This document shows positions 7,689 through 14,301 of a stretch of 15,525 nucleotides of DNA, one piece after another. Under the pieces are notes generated by a model. The model had not been told where the DNA came from. It was given only the letters and a program-made list of their open reading frames with translations, and did no database searches. The DNA is from Treponema sp. GTDB taxonomy: Bacteria; Spirochaetota; Spirochaetia; Treponematales; Treponemataceae. The position numbers were made by a program, and so were the translations under genes. The DNA lies in NCBI GenBank assembly GCA_016297805.1, contig JAEDFX010000052.1, forward strand, positions 1 to 15,525, given 5' to 3'. The first letter of the stretch is position 1. Every line of letters starts with the position of its first letter.

Positions 7689-8393
7689 ATGAATAGACCC
7701 TTTGAACCATGGCAGATTTTAAAATCATTTAAGTTCATTATTCCTCATATAGGAATGACTTTTTCTGTAGTTTTGTTGACGGTTTTCTTGGGTCTATTTT
7801 TTTCCATTATTCTTGTTCGCCAGCAGTTCAGTAAAAATAAGTTTTGGAACGGTTTTGCTAATTTCTTTATTCATATCCAGCGTTGTACTCCATCAATTGT
7901 ATTGCTTTTTATAGTTTTTTATGGCATTCCAAAATTTGCCATGGTAATTTTTAAGGTAAATATCAACTTTTTTCCTAAAATAATATTTGTTGTAATATCT
8001 CTTGCTCTTTTATATTCTGCTCAGCTTGCAGAAATAATTCGCTCTGCTTTACTTTCTGTTGGAAAAGGGCAGTATGAAGCAGCTTTAACATCTGGACTCA
8101 CACCTTTTCAGGCAATGATTAGAATTGTAATTCCTCAGGCATTTGTTATTGCGGTTCCAAATTTTGGCAATTCACTTATTGCACTTTTTAAAGAAGGTAG
8201 TCTTGCTTATACCATAGGACTTATCGATGTTATGGGGGCAGGAAATCTAATTATATCTCTGAATTATGGTGGATATGCTCTTGAAACTTATATAGCTCTG
8301 GCAATTATATATTGGACAATAACTATTATAATAGAAAGGTCTTTCATGTTATTGGAACGTCATTTTTCTAAAGGAAGGGAAAATGCTGCTTAA
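7689..8393 (+). CDS. Amino-acid ABC transporter permease 1
   Basis: This 234-residue inner-membrane permease is of the His/Glu/Gln/Arg/opine type, with about five hydrophobic segments. The EAA loop that contacts the ATPase is at 130-150 (EAALTSGLTPF followed by IRIVIPQAF). The family's usual RGTP before the core helices reads RCTP here (65-68). The gene follows the binding-protein gene by 19 nt without a clear Shine-Dalgarno. Its 3' end overlaps the next permease by 11 nt, which suggests translational coupling. It likely forms a heterodimer with that second permease. Confidence 0.9.
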   Translation: MNRPFEPWQILKSFKFIIPHIGMTFSVVLLTVFLGLFFSIILVRQQFSKNKFWNGFANFFIHIQRCTPSIVLLFIVFYGIPKFAMVIFKVNINFFPKIIFVVISLALLYSAQLAEIIRSALLSVGKGQYEAALTSGLTPFQAMIRIVIPQAFVIAVPNFGNSLIALFKEGSLAYTIGLIDVMGAGNLIISLNYGGYALETYIALAIIYWTITIIIERSFMLLERHFSKGRENAA

Positions 8394-9099
8394 TACTGAA
8401 TTCATGATAAAGACTTTCTGGGCCTCTTTTAAAGCTATTCCTGTAACATTGGAAATTACTTTTATTTCTATACTTCTGGCAATACTACCTGCATTTGGGA
8501 TTGCTATGGCACGTTTAAAAAACAGAAAGCCATGGGCAGGAATAGGTGCTGTTTATGTTTCATTTATGCGAGGAACACCGATTCTTCTGCAAATACTCAT
8601 TGTGTATAGTATTTTGCCTAGCTGCTTAAATTTACTTTTTAAAAAAATTGCACCTTCAATAAATGTTTTTGATTTAAATCCAATTATTTACGCATTCACT
8701 GTATTCACTCTTAATACTATTGCCACACTTAGTGAAGTATTCCGTTCAGCAATGCAGACTGTAGATAAAGGTCAATTTGAAGCGGCCTTATGTAGCGGAC
8801 TTACATATTTTCAAGCCTACAGAAGAATTATAATTCCTCAGGCTATGGTAAGTGCTATTCCGAATATTTGCAATCTTTGTGTAAATCTTATAAAAAATAC
8901 ATCTCTTGCTTTTATGATGACAGTAAAAGATATTACTGCAGTTGCAAAAATTCAGGCTTCTTATGGTTTTAACTATATAGAGGCATACCTTGATATTTTT
9001 GTTATTTATATTATTGTTTGTACAGTAGTACAAGTTATATTCAAAATCTTGGAAAAGAAGCTTACTAAAGGAGATGTGAAAAAAATTACTTCCGTGTAA
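8383..9099 (+). CDS. Amino-acid ABC transporter permease 2
   Basis: This 238-residue permease is of the same family as its upstream neighbour, with the standard RGTPILLQ (63-70) and an EAA loop at 133-153 (EAALCSGLTYF then RRIIIPQAM). About five membrane segments are visible. A GGAAGGG ribosome-binding sequence lies inside the end of the upstream gene, which overlaps by 11 nt. The last codons and stop of this gene form the left arm, loop and part of the right arm of a perfect 14-bp hairpin (9076-9109). It pairs with permease 1 to form the translocation channel. There is a 100-nt gap before the ATPase gene, unlike the tight packing of the two permeases. Confidence 0.9.
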   Translation: MLLNTEFMIKTFWASFKAIPVTLEITFISILLAILPAFGIAMARLKNRKPWAGIGAVYVSFMRGTPILLQILIVYSILPSCLNLLFKKIAPSINVFDLNPIIYAFTVFTLNTIATLSEVFRSAMQTVDKGQFEAALCSGLTYFQAYRRIIIPQAMVSAIPNICNLCVNLIKNTSLAFMMTVKDITAVAKIQASYGFNYIEAYLDIFVIYIIVCTVVQVIFKILEKKLTKGDVKKITSV

Positions 9100-9109
9100 T
9101 TTTTTTCAC
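9076..9109 (+). terminator. 14-bp hairpin spanning the permease-2 stop codon
   Basis: GTGAAAAAAATTAC (9076-9089) and GTAATTTTTTTCAC (9096-9109) are perfectly complementary, with the loop TTCCGT. The TAA stop codon (9097-9099) lies in the right arm. The right arm contains seven consecutive T, so the structure could act as a partial intrinsic terminator or as an RNA-stability element between permease and ATPase. The stem is AU-rich, so complete termination is unlikely. Confidence 0.5.
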
Positions 9110-9110
9110 T

Positions 9111-9165
9111 GCAGTTTGCTGCTACGTTGTAACATCAAACTGCTTATACAACGCTTCCATGCGTT
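9111..9165 (+). repeat. Interleaved inverted repeats (pseudoknot-like)
   Basis: Pair A is GCAGTTTG (9111-9118) with CAAACTGC (9136-9143). Pair B is CGTTGTA (9125-9131) with TACAACG (9147-9153). Both are perfect and they interleave in the order A-B-A'-B', the arrangement of an H-type pseudoknot or of mutually exclusive stems. AACGC (9150-9154) can instead pair with GCGTT (9161-9165), competing with pair B. No known riboswitch class is recognised. Confidence 0.5.
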
Positions 9166-9185
9166 ACCGCTAATGCGGTGTTTTT
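9166..9185 (+). terminator. Short GC hairpin with T-run just before the ATPase RBS
   Basis: ACCGC (9166-9170), loop TAAT, GCGGT (9175-9179), a G, then five T (9181-9185) look like a short intrinsic terminator or attenuator. It ends immediately before the Shine-Dalgarno AAAGGAG, so it could also affect translation of the ATPase. The five-base-pair stem is short for a full terminator. Confidence 0.4.
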
Positions 9186-9199
9186 AAAGGAGATTTGCA

Positions 9200-9934
9200 A
9201 TGTTAGAAATTAAAAATGTTTATAAATCTTTTGGAAAGCTTGATGTTCTTAAGGGTGTAAGTCTTACTGTAAATAAAGGTGATGTTGTAGTAATAGTTGG
9301 TCCTTCTGGGTCTGGAAAAACGACACTATTTCGTTGTGTAAATTTTCTTGAACAGGCAGATAGTGGAAGTATAGAATTTGATGATATAAAGACTCCATTG
9401 AATCATGCTTCAAAAAAAACAATCCTTTCTATAAGAAAGAAAACAGGTTTTGTTTTTCAGAATTATAATCTTTTTAACAATAAAACTGCACTTGAAAATG
9501 TTATGGAAGGACTTGTAATTGGAAGGAAAATGCCAAAAAAACAGGCGGAAGAAATTGCTAAGAAGGCCCTGGATAAAGTTGGCTTATCAGATAAATACAA
9601 TAATTATCCTAAAAGCTTAAGTGGCGGTCAGCAGCAGCGTGTAGGAATTGCACGTGCTATAGCACCAAATCCAGATGTTATACTTTTTGATGAACCAACT
9701 TCTGCTTTGGATCCTGAACTTATTGAAGATGTTTTAAGTGTAATCAAGAAGCTGGCAGATGAAGGTACCACAATGATTATTATTACCCATGAAATGAGTT
9801 TTGCAGAAGAAGTTGCTTCCCATGTTATTTTTATGGATGGTGGAACAATTGTGGAACAGGGAAGTCCTCAGCAAATATTCCATACTCCAAAAGAGGAACG
9901 CACAAGAAAATTCCTAAAAAGGGTATTGCGGTAA
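9200..9934 (+). CDS. Amino-acid ABC transporter ATP-binding protein
   Basis: This 244-residue ABC ATPase is of the polar amino-acid (GlnQ/HisP-like) type. All nucleotide-binding motifs are intact: Walker A GPSGSGKTT (34-42), Q-loop FQNYNLF (Gln87), signature LSGGQQQR (140-147), Walker B VILFDEP (160-166) with catalytic Glu165, D-loop SALD, and the switch His197 in ITHEM. It should dimerise on the cytoplasmic face and drive the two permeases encoded upstream. A strong Shine-Dalgarno (AAAGGAG) precedes the ATG. Unlike the overlapping permeases it is preceded by 100 nt of structured sequence, which may uncouple its expression from the rest of the operon. It converges on the response-regulator gene with only 20 nt between stop codons and no clear terminator there. 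Confidence 0.95.
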   Translation: MLEIKNVYKSFGKLDVLKGVSLTVNKGDVVVIVGPSGSGKTTLFRCVNFLEQADSGSIEFDDIKTPLNHASKKTILSIRKKTGFVFQNYNLFNNKTALENVMEGLVIGRKMPKKQAEEIAKKALDKVGLSDKYNNYPKSLSGGQQQRVGIARAIAPNPDVILFDEPTSALDPELIEDVLSVIKKLADEGTTMIIITHEMSFAEEVASHVIFMDGGTIVEQGSPQQIFHTPKEERTRKFLKRVLR

Positions 9935-9954
9935 TCAGTATTTTATAAATAAGA

Positions 9955-10644
9955 TTAATCGCGCTTCTTAAAAAGCATACATGGACGTCCACCAGTTTCA
10001 TAATTGATGTTTTCCAAAATTACCCCCTGTTGTTCCAGATAATTCAAGTAATGTCGGACTGTAACAATTGAAAGCCCTAGTTTTTCTGCAATAATATCGC
10101 TGGAACACCATCCCGAGTTCTCTTCAAAAAAATGAGAAATTGTGTTTAAAGTTATTGGTTGAATACCTTTTGGGAATTTTAAATCTGTATTTTTTTGAGA
10201 ATAACCTAAATTAGAGGAAATAAGCTTATCTACAGTTTCTTGATTTACCATATTATTTTCCTTTAAGAAGGCAATCTTATTCATAAATTTATCTAAGGCA
10301 GTCTGGAAGCGTTCAAAAGCAAAAGGCTTAATAAGATAATCTGTTACTCCAAGATGCAAGGTCTTTTCCAAGGTGGAAGTATCGTTTGCAGCAGTAACCA
10401 TAATCACTTCTACAGGAATCTGCTTTTCTCGTATTTTAATTAATGTTTCAACTCCGTCCATAACAGGCATAAAAACATCAAGAACTATTAAATCAACAGA
10501 ATTGGTTTCCAGAAACTTCAATGCTTCCAGTCCATTTCTACAACTACCAGCTATTTCAAATCCTTCAATTTTACGAACATACTGCTCATTAATCATAGCA
10601 ACCATTGGATCATCTTCAACAATCAATACTTTATAATTATTCAT
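9955..10644 (-). CDS. CitB/DcuR-like response regulator
   Basis: This 229-residue two-component response regulator has an N-terminal receiver domain with the acidic pair Asp11-Asp12, the phospho-acceptor Asp56 (LIVLDVFMP), Thr84 and Lys106 (IKP). After a linker (about 120-160), a C-terminal helix-turn-helix at about 181-202 (SSDIIAEKLGLSIVTVRHYL) matches the CitB/DpiA/DcuR/MalR group. That group controls uptake and metabolism of citrate, malate, succinate and related acids. It follows its kinase gene by 26 nt and has an excellent Shine-Dalgarno (GGAGGTG) before the ATG. Its targets probably include the divergent transporter genes at 12100-13579; a 15-bp inverted repeat in the divergent region is a candidate binding site. 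The family is firm; the ligand and regulon are inferred. Confidence 0.9.
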   Translation of the reverse strand: MNNYKVLIVEDDPMVAMINEQYVRKIEGFEIAGSCRNGLEALKFLETNSVDLIVLDVFMPVMDGVETLIKIREKQIPVEVIMVTAANDTSTLEKTLHLGVTDYLIKPFAFERFQTALDKFMNKIAFLKENNMVNQETVDKLISSNLGYSQKNTDLKFPKGIQPITLNTISHFFEENSGWCSSDIIAEKLGLSIVTVRHYLNYLEQQGVILENINYETGGRPCMLFKKRD

Positions 10645-10670
10645 TTTATCTTACACCTCCTTTTCTATGA

Positions 10671-11924
10671 CTATTTTCTTATAATAACAGTGAAACAGGT
10701 TCCTTTTCCCGGTTCTGATTCAAAAAATATTTCACCATTTAAACTTTCAATCAGGTTTTTAGTATGATAAAGTCCAACGCCTCGTCCTGTGCCTTTTGTT
10801 GAAAATCCATTTTCAAAAACCCTTTCTTTGTTTTCATCGGAAATCCCACAACCATTGTCTTGAACTGATAGTTCCAGTCTGCCCGGTTTTGTAAACACAC
10901 CAAAATGCAATTCTTTTGGTGTATTATCATTTGAGTTATAAAAATTCATGGAATCAATAGCGTTGTCTATAAGGTTTCCTGTAATTGTAACCAATGCTTC
11001 AGATGGAACATTAATATCTGAACTTTTAAAAGAGAATCCATCCATAAGATAGAATCTAACATTACATTCAGAAGCACGGGCAATTTTTCCAATAAGTAGG
11101 GCTGCAAAAGCTGAGTTGTCTACTGAATTCATTACAGCACTTACAGTTTCCTTCTGAATAATAGAAATGTTGTGAATGTAGTTTATAGCCTGCTGATATT
11201 CTCCAATCTGAACTAAACCAAGAATGACGTGAAGCTTATTGGTAAAATCATGATTGTTTGCTCGCATTGAATCGACTAAAAATTTTGTGCCTTCAAGGTC
11301 TTCAGTAAATTCATAGAATTGTCTTTTTATTTTTTGAAAATATGATGCACAGATAAGAATTTCTATAAAAATAGCCACAATAGTAATTACAAGGAACAGT
11401 AAAATAGTACGAATGGTTGAAGTTTTTATGGAAGATCTCAGTCGTATGGCAATAATGAATCCTAGATAATTCCCGTTATCATCATATAATATTGTATATG
11501 TTCGCCGTTGTGGACCTGAGGGACCATCATCATTTACGGTATAAAAACCTTTAGTATGTTTTGAAAAATCAGGTAACGTTCCATCGTAAGTTGTATTTAT
11601 AAGCTCATGATTAGAATGATAAATTCTTCGATTCTGATTATCAATGATGGAAATAGCATCTATATCAGGCAGGTCGTTCAAGATATGGTCCATATACGAT
11701 GTTAGGTGAGCCTGATCATAATCTTTTATTAATATGTACAGATGATTAATCAATTCTGATGTGTTTTGTAGATTCTCATTAAGTGACTTATTGTTCGCAT
11801 TAATACTGAATATAAGCGCACCAGAAAAAAGAAGAATAGTTGTTATAACAATTAAAACAATTTGAGTTCTTTGAATCTGTTTGCGAATAGAATCTAAATT
11901 TGTATGAGAGGTTTTGTTGTCCAC
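10671..11924 (-). CDS. CitA/DcuS-like sensor histidine kinase, lacking cytoplasmic PAS
   Basis: This 417-residue membrane kinase has TM1 at about 21-43, an extracytoplasmic sensor at about 44-171 (PAS/Cache-like, with DAISIIDNQNRRIYHS and LYDDNGNYLGFIIA), and TM2 at about 172-194. The phospho-acceptor His225 lies in NNHDFTNKLHVILGL, the H-box typical of the CitA/DcuS/SpoOB-like class. The ATPase domain carries the N-box GNLIDNAID (Asn321), QDNGCGI (Asp356), and GTGRGVGL. CitA and DcuS normally have a cytoplasmic PAS domain between TM2 and the H-box; here only about 30 residues separate them, so signalling must be direct. The start is a GTG without a Shine-Dalgarno; the nearby ATG codons are out of frame. 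It is the first gene of a two-gene operon with the response regulator. Confidence 0.88.
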   Translation of the reverse strand: MDNKTSHTNLDSIRKQIQRTQIVLIVITTILLFSGALIFSINANNKSLNENLQNTSELINHLYILIKDYDQAHLTSYMDHILNDLPDIDAISIIDNQNRRIYHSNHELINTTYDGTLPDFSKHTKGFYTVNDDGPSGPQRRTYTILYDDNGNYLGFIIAIRLRSSIKTSTIRTILLFLVITIVAIFIEILICASYFQKIKRQFYEFTEDLEGTKFLVDSMRANNHDFTNKLHVILGLVQIGEYQQAINYIHNISIIQKETVSAVMNSVDNSAFAALLIGKIARASECNVRFYLMDGFSFKSSDINVPSEALVTITGNLIDNAIDSMNFYNSNDNTPKELHFGVFTKPGRLELSVQDNGCGISDENKERVFENGFSTKGTGRGVGLYHTKNLIESLNGEIFFESEPGKGTCFTVIIRK

Positions 11925-12099
11925 ATCATAAATATAACATATTTATAAGTTTCATAAACCTTTAGTAAGTTAAAAAATCATAAATCGAAAGTAAAAGATA
12001 ATATGAATTTTAAATTTATGATTTTTTATCTTTCAAAAAATTGATGTTTCCATTCAGAAGAATAATATAAGGCTATCAAATAAAAAAAAGAGGTTTTGT
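11925..12099. promoter_or_regulatory. Divergent control region with a 15-bp inverted repeat
   Basis: TAAAAAATCATAAAT (11971-11985) and ATTTATGATTTTTTA (12014-12028) are perfectly complementary across a 28-nt centre. Further copies of the core TCATAAA occur near the kinase start (11926-11932) and at 11952-11958. CitB-family regulators are known to bind short AT-rich repeated sites, so these are candidate binding sites. A rightward promoter TTGATG (12041-12046), 16 nt, TAATAT (12063-12068) lies 13 nt beyond the repeat, a spacing suitable for activation. A leftward -10 (TATATT) lies directly before the kinase start. Confidence 0.5.
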
Positions 12100-12531
12100 A
12101 TGGAAATGGGACACATTTTTGAGGCACTTATGTTGGTTTGTTTTGGCTTTTCATGGCCATTGAATGTAATTAAAGGTTATAAAGCTAGAACAGCCAAAGG
12201 TACAAGTCTTGGTTTTATCATTTTAATTATTACCGGATATATTGCCGGGATTACTGCTAAATTTGTTAATGGGCAGATAAACTATGTATTAGGCGTTTAT
12301 TTCTTGAACCTTCTTATTGTTATGATAAATGTTCTTGTTTATATAAGAAACGTTCATCTTGATAGAAAGTGTCCTGTAGAAGTAAAAAAAGATGAATCTG
12401 TAAAAACTGTCGGTGAAGCTAATTTTACTTTGTCTCAGGAAGAAAATATTGATTTCATAGTACCATCTGCAAAGCCAGATGCTGTTAAGACATCTATGGA
12501 TTTTGCATATGCCATGGGATTGGGTAAATAA
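12100..12531 (+). CDS. SemiSWEET/PQ-loop-like small membrane protein
   Basis: This 143-residue protein has three hydrophobic helices (about 5-24, 36-54 and 61-83), the size and topology of a SemiSWEET or single PQ-loop unit. The segment FSWPLNVIKGYKARTAKGTSLGF corresponds in position to the PQ-loop motif, with Pro20-Leu21 in place of Pro-Gln. It is split here as FSWPLNVIKGY (17-27) and KARTAKGTSLGF (28-39). A charged tail of about 60 residues (84-143) follows, unusual for bacterial SemiSWEETs. SemiSWEETs work as dimers that transport small solutes such as sugars, but the substrate here is unknown. An AGAGG ribosome-binding site lies 6 nt before the ATG. The gene is divergent from the two-component system and upstream of an AEC transporter, which suggests shared control. 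Confidence 0.65.
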   Translation: MEMGHIFEALMLVCFGFSWPLNVIKGYKARTAKGTSLGFIILIITGYIAGITAKFVNGQINYVLGVYFLNLLIVMINVLVYIRNVHLDRKCPVEVKKDESVKTVGEANFTLSQEENIDFIVPSAKPDAVKTSMDFAYAMGLGK

Positions 12532-12540
12532 ACCAACACG

Positions 12541-12577
12541 TTGAAGAATATTCATCAGGGGAATATAATCCTATTCA
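12541..12577 (+). promoter_or_regulatory. Promoter abutting the AEC transporter start
   Basis: TTGAAG (12541-12546), 17 nt, and a perfect TATAAT (12564-12569) end 8 nt before the ATG at 12578. No Shine-Dalgarno is at a usable distance; AGGGG at 12557-12561 is about 16 nt away. The transcript would start at or one or two bases before the ATG. Confidence 0.55.
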
Positions 12578-13579
12578 ATGAATCTTTTTGATATTTTTAT
12601 ATTTTCCCTGAATGCAATAATGCCCCTTATTCTGATAATTCTTTTGGGATATTTTCTAAAACAAAAGGGGTTTCTTTCAAAAGAATTTTTGAAAATCGGC
12701 AACAAGCTGGTATTTAGAGTTTGTCTGCCGGTTATGCTTTTTTGTAATATTTCCGAGCTGGAAAATATCAGTCAGATACCATGGAAAGCTGTGCTTTATG
12801 TTCTATGTGTGATTGTGATTTTGGTAATTATTGGATTAATAATTGCTATGCTTACACCAGATGTGAATCAGAAGGGTGTAATGATGCAGTGTATTTTCCG
12901 CTCAAATTTCGCATTGATTGGTGTACCTCTGGCAGAATTGTTATACGGAAGTGCCGGAGTTTCTGCAGCTGCAATTCTATCTGCCTTTACTATTCCTATT
13001 TATAATGTTCTGGCTGTTATTGTTCTTACAGGCTTTAAGGGTGGTGCAGAGAGCAGCTCTCTTAAAAAACAGATTACGGGTATAGTTCATAATCCTCTGA
13101 TTATTGGAGTTGTGTCTGGAATTGTTGTTTTAGTTCTTAAGATGAAAGTCTCTGCTTATCTGTCACAGAACTTAACCGAAAGCTTTAGGTTTTTAAAAAC
13201 TACTCTACATTATATTTCCCGTTCTGCAACTCCGCTTTCCTTGCTTGTTCTTGGTGGCCAGTTTGAATTTAGCAAAGTGAAAGGATATAAAAAACAACTG
13301 ATTGTTGGAACTTTAGGAAGAACAGTTATTGCACCTGCAATTGGACTGGGAATAGCTGCGATTCTAACTAAAACAGAAGTAATCGTATTTGAACCTGCCA
13401 TCTTTGCTGCCCTTATTTCTCTTTTTGCCACACCAGTTGCAGTTGCATCTGCAATCATGGCAGAAGAAATGGATAACGATGGCCAGCTGGCTGCTCAGCT
13501 TGTAGTATGGACTTCGCTGGTTTCTGTTTTTACCTTATTTGGTTTTATTTTCTTTGCTAGGCTTCTTGGGCTCCTGTAG
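12578..13579 (+). CDS. AEC family transporter (auxin efflux carrier-like)
   Basis: This 333-residue integral membrane protein of the AEC family has about ten hydrophobic segments in two halves. Family features include the N-terminal MPLILIILLGYFLKQKGFLS (15-34), the conserved RVCLPVMLFCNIS stretch (48-60), and FRSNFALIGVPLAELLYG (107-124). Bacterial AEC members include malate and other carboxylate permeases (MleP, MdcF), which fits the nearby CitA/CitB-like two-component system; direction and substrate are not readable from sequence. The start sits 8 nt after a perfect -10 and lacks a Shine-Dalgarno. The 3' end overlaps the convergent gene by 23 nt. The family is firm; the carboxylate substrate is inferred from context. 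Confidence 0.88.
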   Translation: MNLFDIFIFSLNAIMPLILIILLGYFLKQKGFLSKEFLKIGNKLVFRVCLPVMLFCNISELENISQIPWKAVLYVLCVIVILVIIGLIIAMLTPDVNQKGVMMQCIFRSNFALIGVPLAELLYGSAGVSAAAILSAFTIPIYNVLAVIVLTGFKGGAESSSLKKQITGIVHNPLIIGVVSGIVVLVLKMKVSAYLSQNLTESFRFLKTTLHYISRSATPLSLLVLGGQFEFSKVKGYKKQLIVGTLGRTVIAPAIGLGIAAILTKTEVIVFEPAIFAALISLFATPVAVASAIMAEEMDNDGQLAAQLVVWTSLVSVFTLFGFIFFARLLGLL

Positions 13580-14159
13580 AAAGTGAAAACAGTTTGTTTT
13601 CCTGGTTCCTAAAAATAATGCCGCTTCCGTCCAGTAAGCCTTGAATAAAACAAGTCTGAAGCTGGTAATATATTTCTATATCTCCATCAACTTTTTGCCA
13701 TGCATCCTGATGAGTTTCCTGAAGCTTTTCCCATATAATTTTATTTGATTCAACAGTTGTTACGTTTTTAACGTCTGCCCAAGGCATTCCATCCATAACA
13801 AATGTGTTTATAAGTTCGTAAGCAGCTTCTACTGTAGAAATCTTTGCAGCCTTCAGCTTCTTTCCCTGGTCGTTGCAATAATTCTTTAGAGCATTTATAT
13901 ATCCAGGGTTCAATTTTAACAATTCTGTAACTGCAAATGCAAATCTATGCTCTGCCATGCGACTGTATAACTCTAAGAATGGCTCAGGTGCACCTTGGTC
14001 AATAACTTGAGAGTATTGATCTGAGGGAAGTGCTCCACAGGTTAAATCCAGACGTTCAACCAAATTAAAAATTCCTTGAGATTCGCCAAAAGCAGCAATA
14101 TCCAAAGCCATATTGCTCAATAAAACAATCTTATTAAAGTGTCGAAGATAGATATCCAT
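13557..14159 (-). CDS. Hypothetical protein, 200 aa
   Basis: I do not recognise this protein. It has 200 residues, no signal peptide and no membrane segment, and looks mostly helical. Visible landmarks are the N-terminal FNKIVLLSNMALDIAAFGES (8-27), AEHRFAFAVTELLKLNP around 69-85, a Trp-rich stretch (MPWADVKN, then IIWEKLQETHQDAWQ) in the second half, and LLDGSGIIFRNQ near the C terminus. It is a real gene by base composition and by an excellent promoter directly upstream. The -10 ends 8 nt before the ATG with no Shine-Dalgarno. It is convergent with the AEC transporter, overlapping by 23 nt, so antisense interference between the two transcripts is possible. Function unknown. Confidence 0.7.
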   Translation of the reverse strand: MDIYLRHFNKIVLLSNMALDIAAFGESQGIFNLVERLDLTCGALPSDQYSQVIDQGAPEPFLELYSRMAEHRFAFAVTELLKLNPGYINALKNYCNDQGKKLKAAKISTVEAAYELINTFVMDGMPWADVKNVTTVESNKIIWEKLQETHQDAWQKVDGDIEIYYQLQTCFIQGLLDGSGIIFRNQENKLFSLSTGAQEA

Positions 14160-14167
14160 GAAAAAAA

Positions 14168-14196
14168 ATTATCTGCAAAACACTTAAATGAGTCAA
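14168..14196 (-). promoter_or_regulatory. Near-consensus promoter of the hypothetical gene
   Basis: On the minus strand TTGACT (14191-14196), 17 nt, and GATAAT (14168-14173) each match the sigma70 consensus at five of six positions. Only 8 nt (seven T and a C) separate the -10 from the ATG, which suggests a leaderless or nearly leaderless mRNA. Confidence 0.6.
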
Positions 14197-14210
14197 GAAG
14201 TGATTTTAAT

Positions 14211-14244
14211 TTCATTCTTTCTATTTCTGTTTTATAATTAAAGG
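14211..14244 (+). promoter_or_regulatory. Promoter of the GTPase relic / ferredoxin gene
   Basis: A perfect -10, TATAAT (14233-14238), has a weak -35 candidate TTCATT (14211-14216) 16 nt upstream. The -10 ends 6 nt before the ATG of the short GTPase-like ORF at 14245. The same transcript would run into the ferredoxin gene at 14312. Confidence 0.5.
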
Positions 14245-14301
14245 ATGAGTACTGGAATTTTAGCACACGTAGATGCTGGAAAAACAACTCTTGTATATTA
14301 G
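14245..14301 (+). pseudogene. N-terminal relic of a TetM/EF-G-like translational GTPase
   Basis: A reading frame of 18 codons and a stop encodes MSTGILAHVDAGKTTLVY. GILAHVDAGKTTL is the G1/P-loop of ribosomal-protection and EF-G-type translational GTPases. Nothing else of the roughly 640-residue family is present: the frame stops at TAG (14299-14301), within the Shine-Dalgarno of the ferredoxin gene. It keeps a start codon and a promoter, so it appears to be the 5' stub left after a deletion or recombination, now serving as leader for the downstream gene. A role as a translated leader peptide cannot be excluded. Confidence 0.7.

Noticed and set aside
9111..9185. Integron attC site
   Set aside because: Although AACGC and GCGTT arms are present, the required conserved GTTRRRY and RYYYAAC core boxes are not arranged as in attC, and no cassette structure is seen.
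10373..10636. 87-codon ORF opposite the response regulator
   Set aside because: It is antisense to a clear receiver domain, has no ribosome-binding site and shows no family features.
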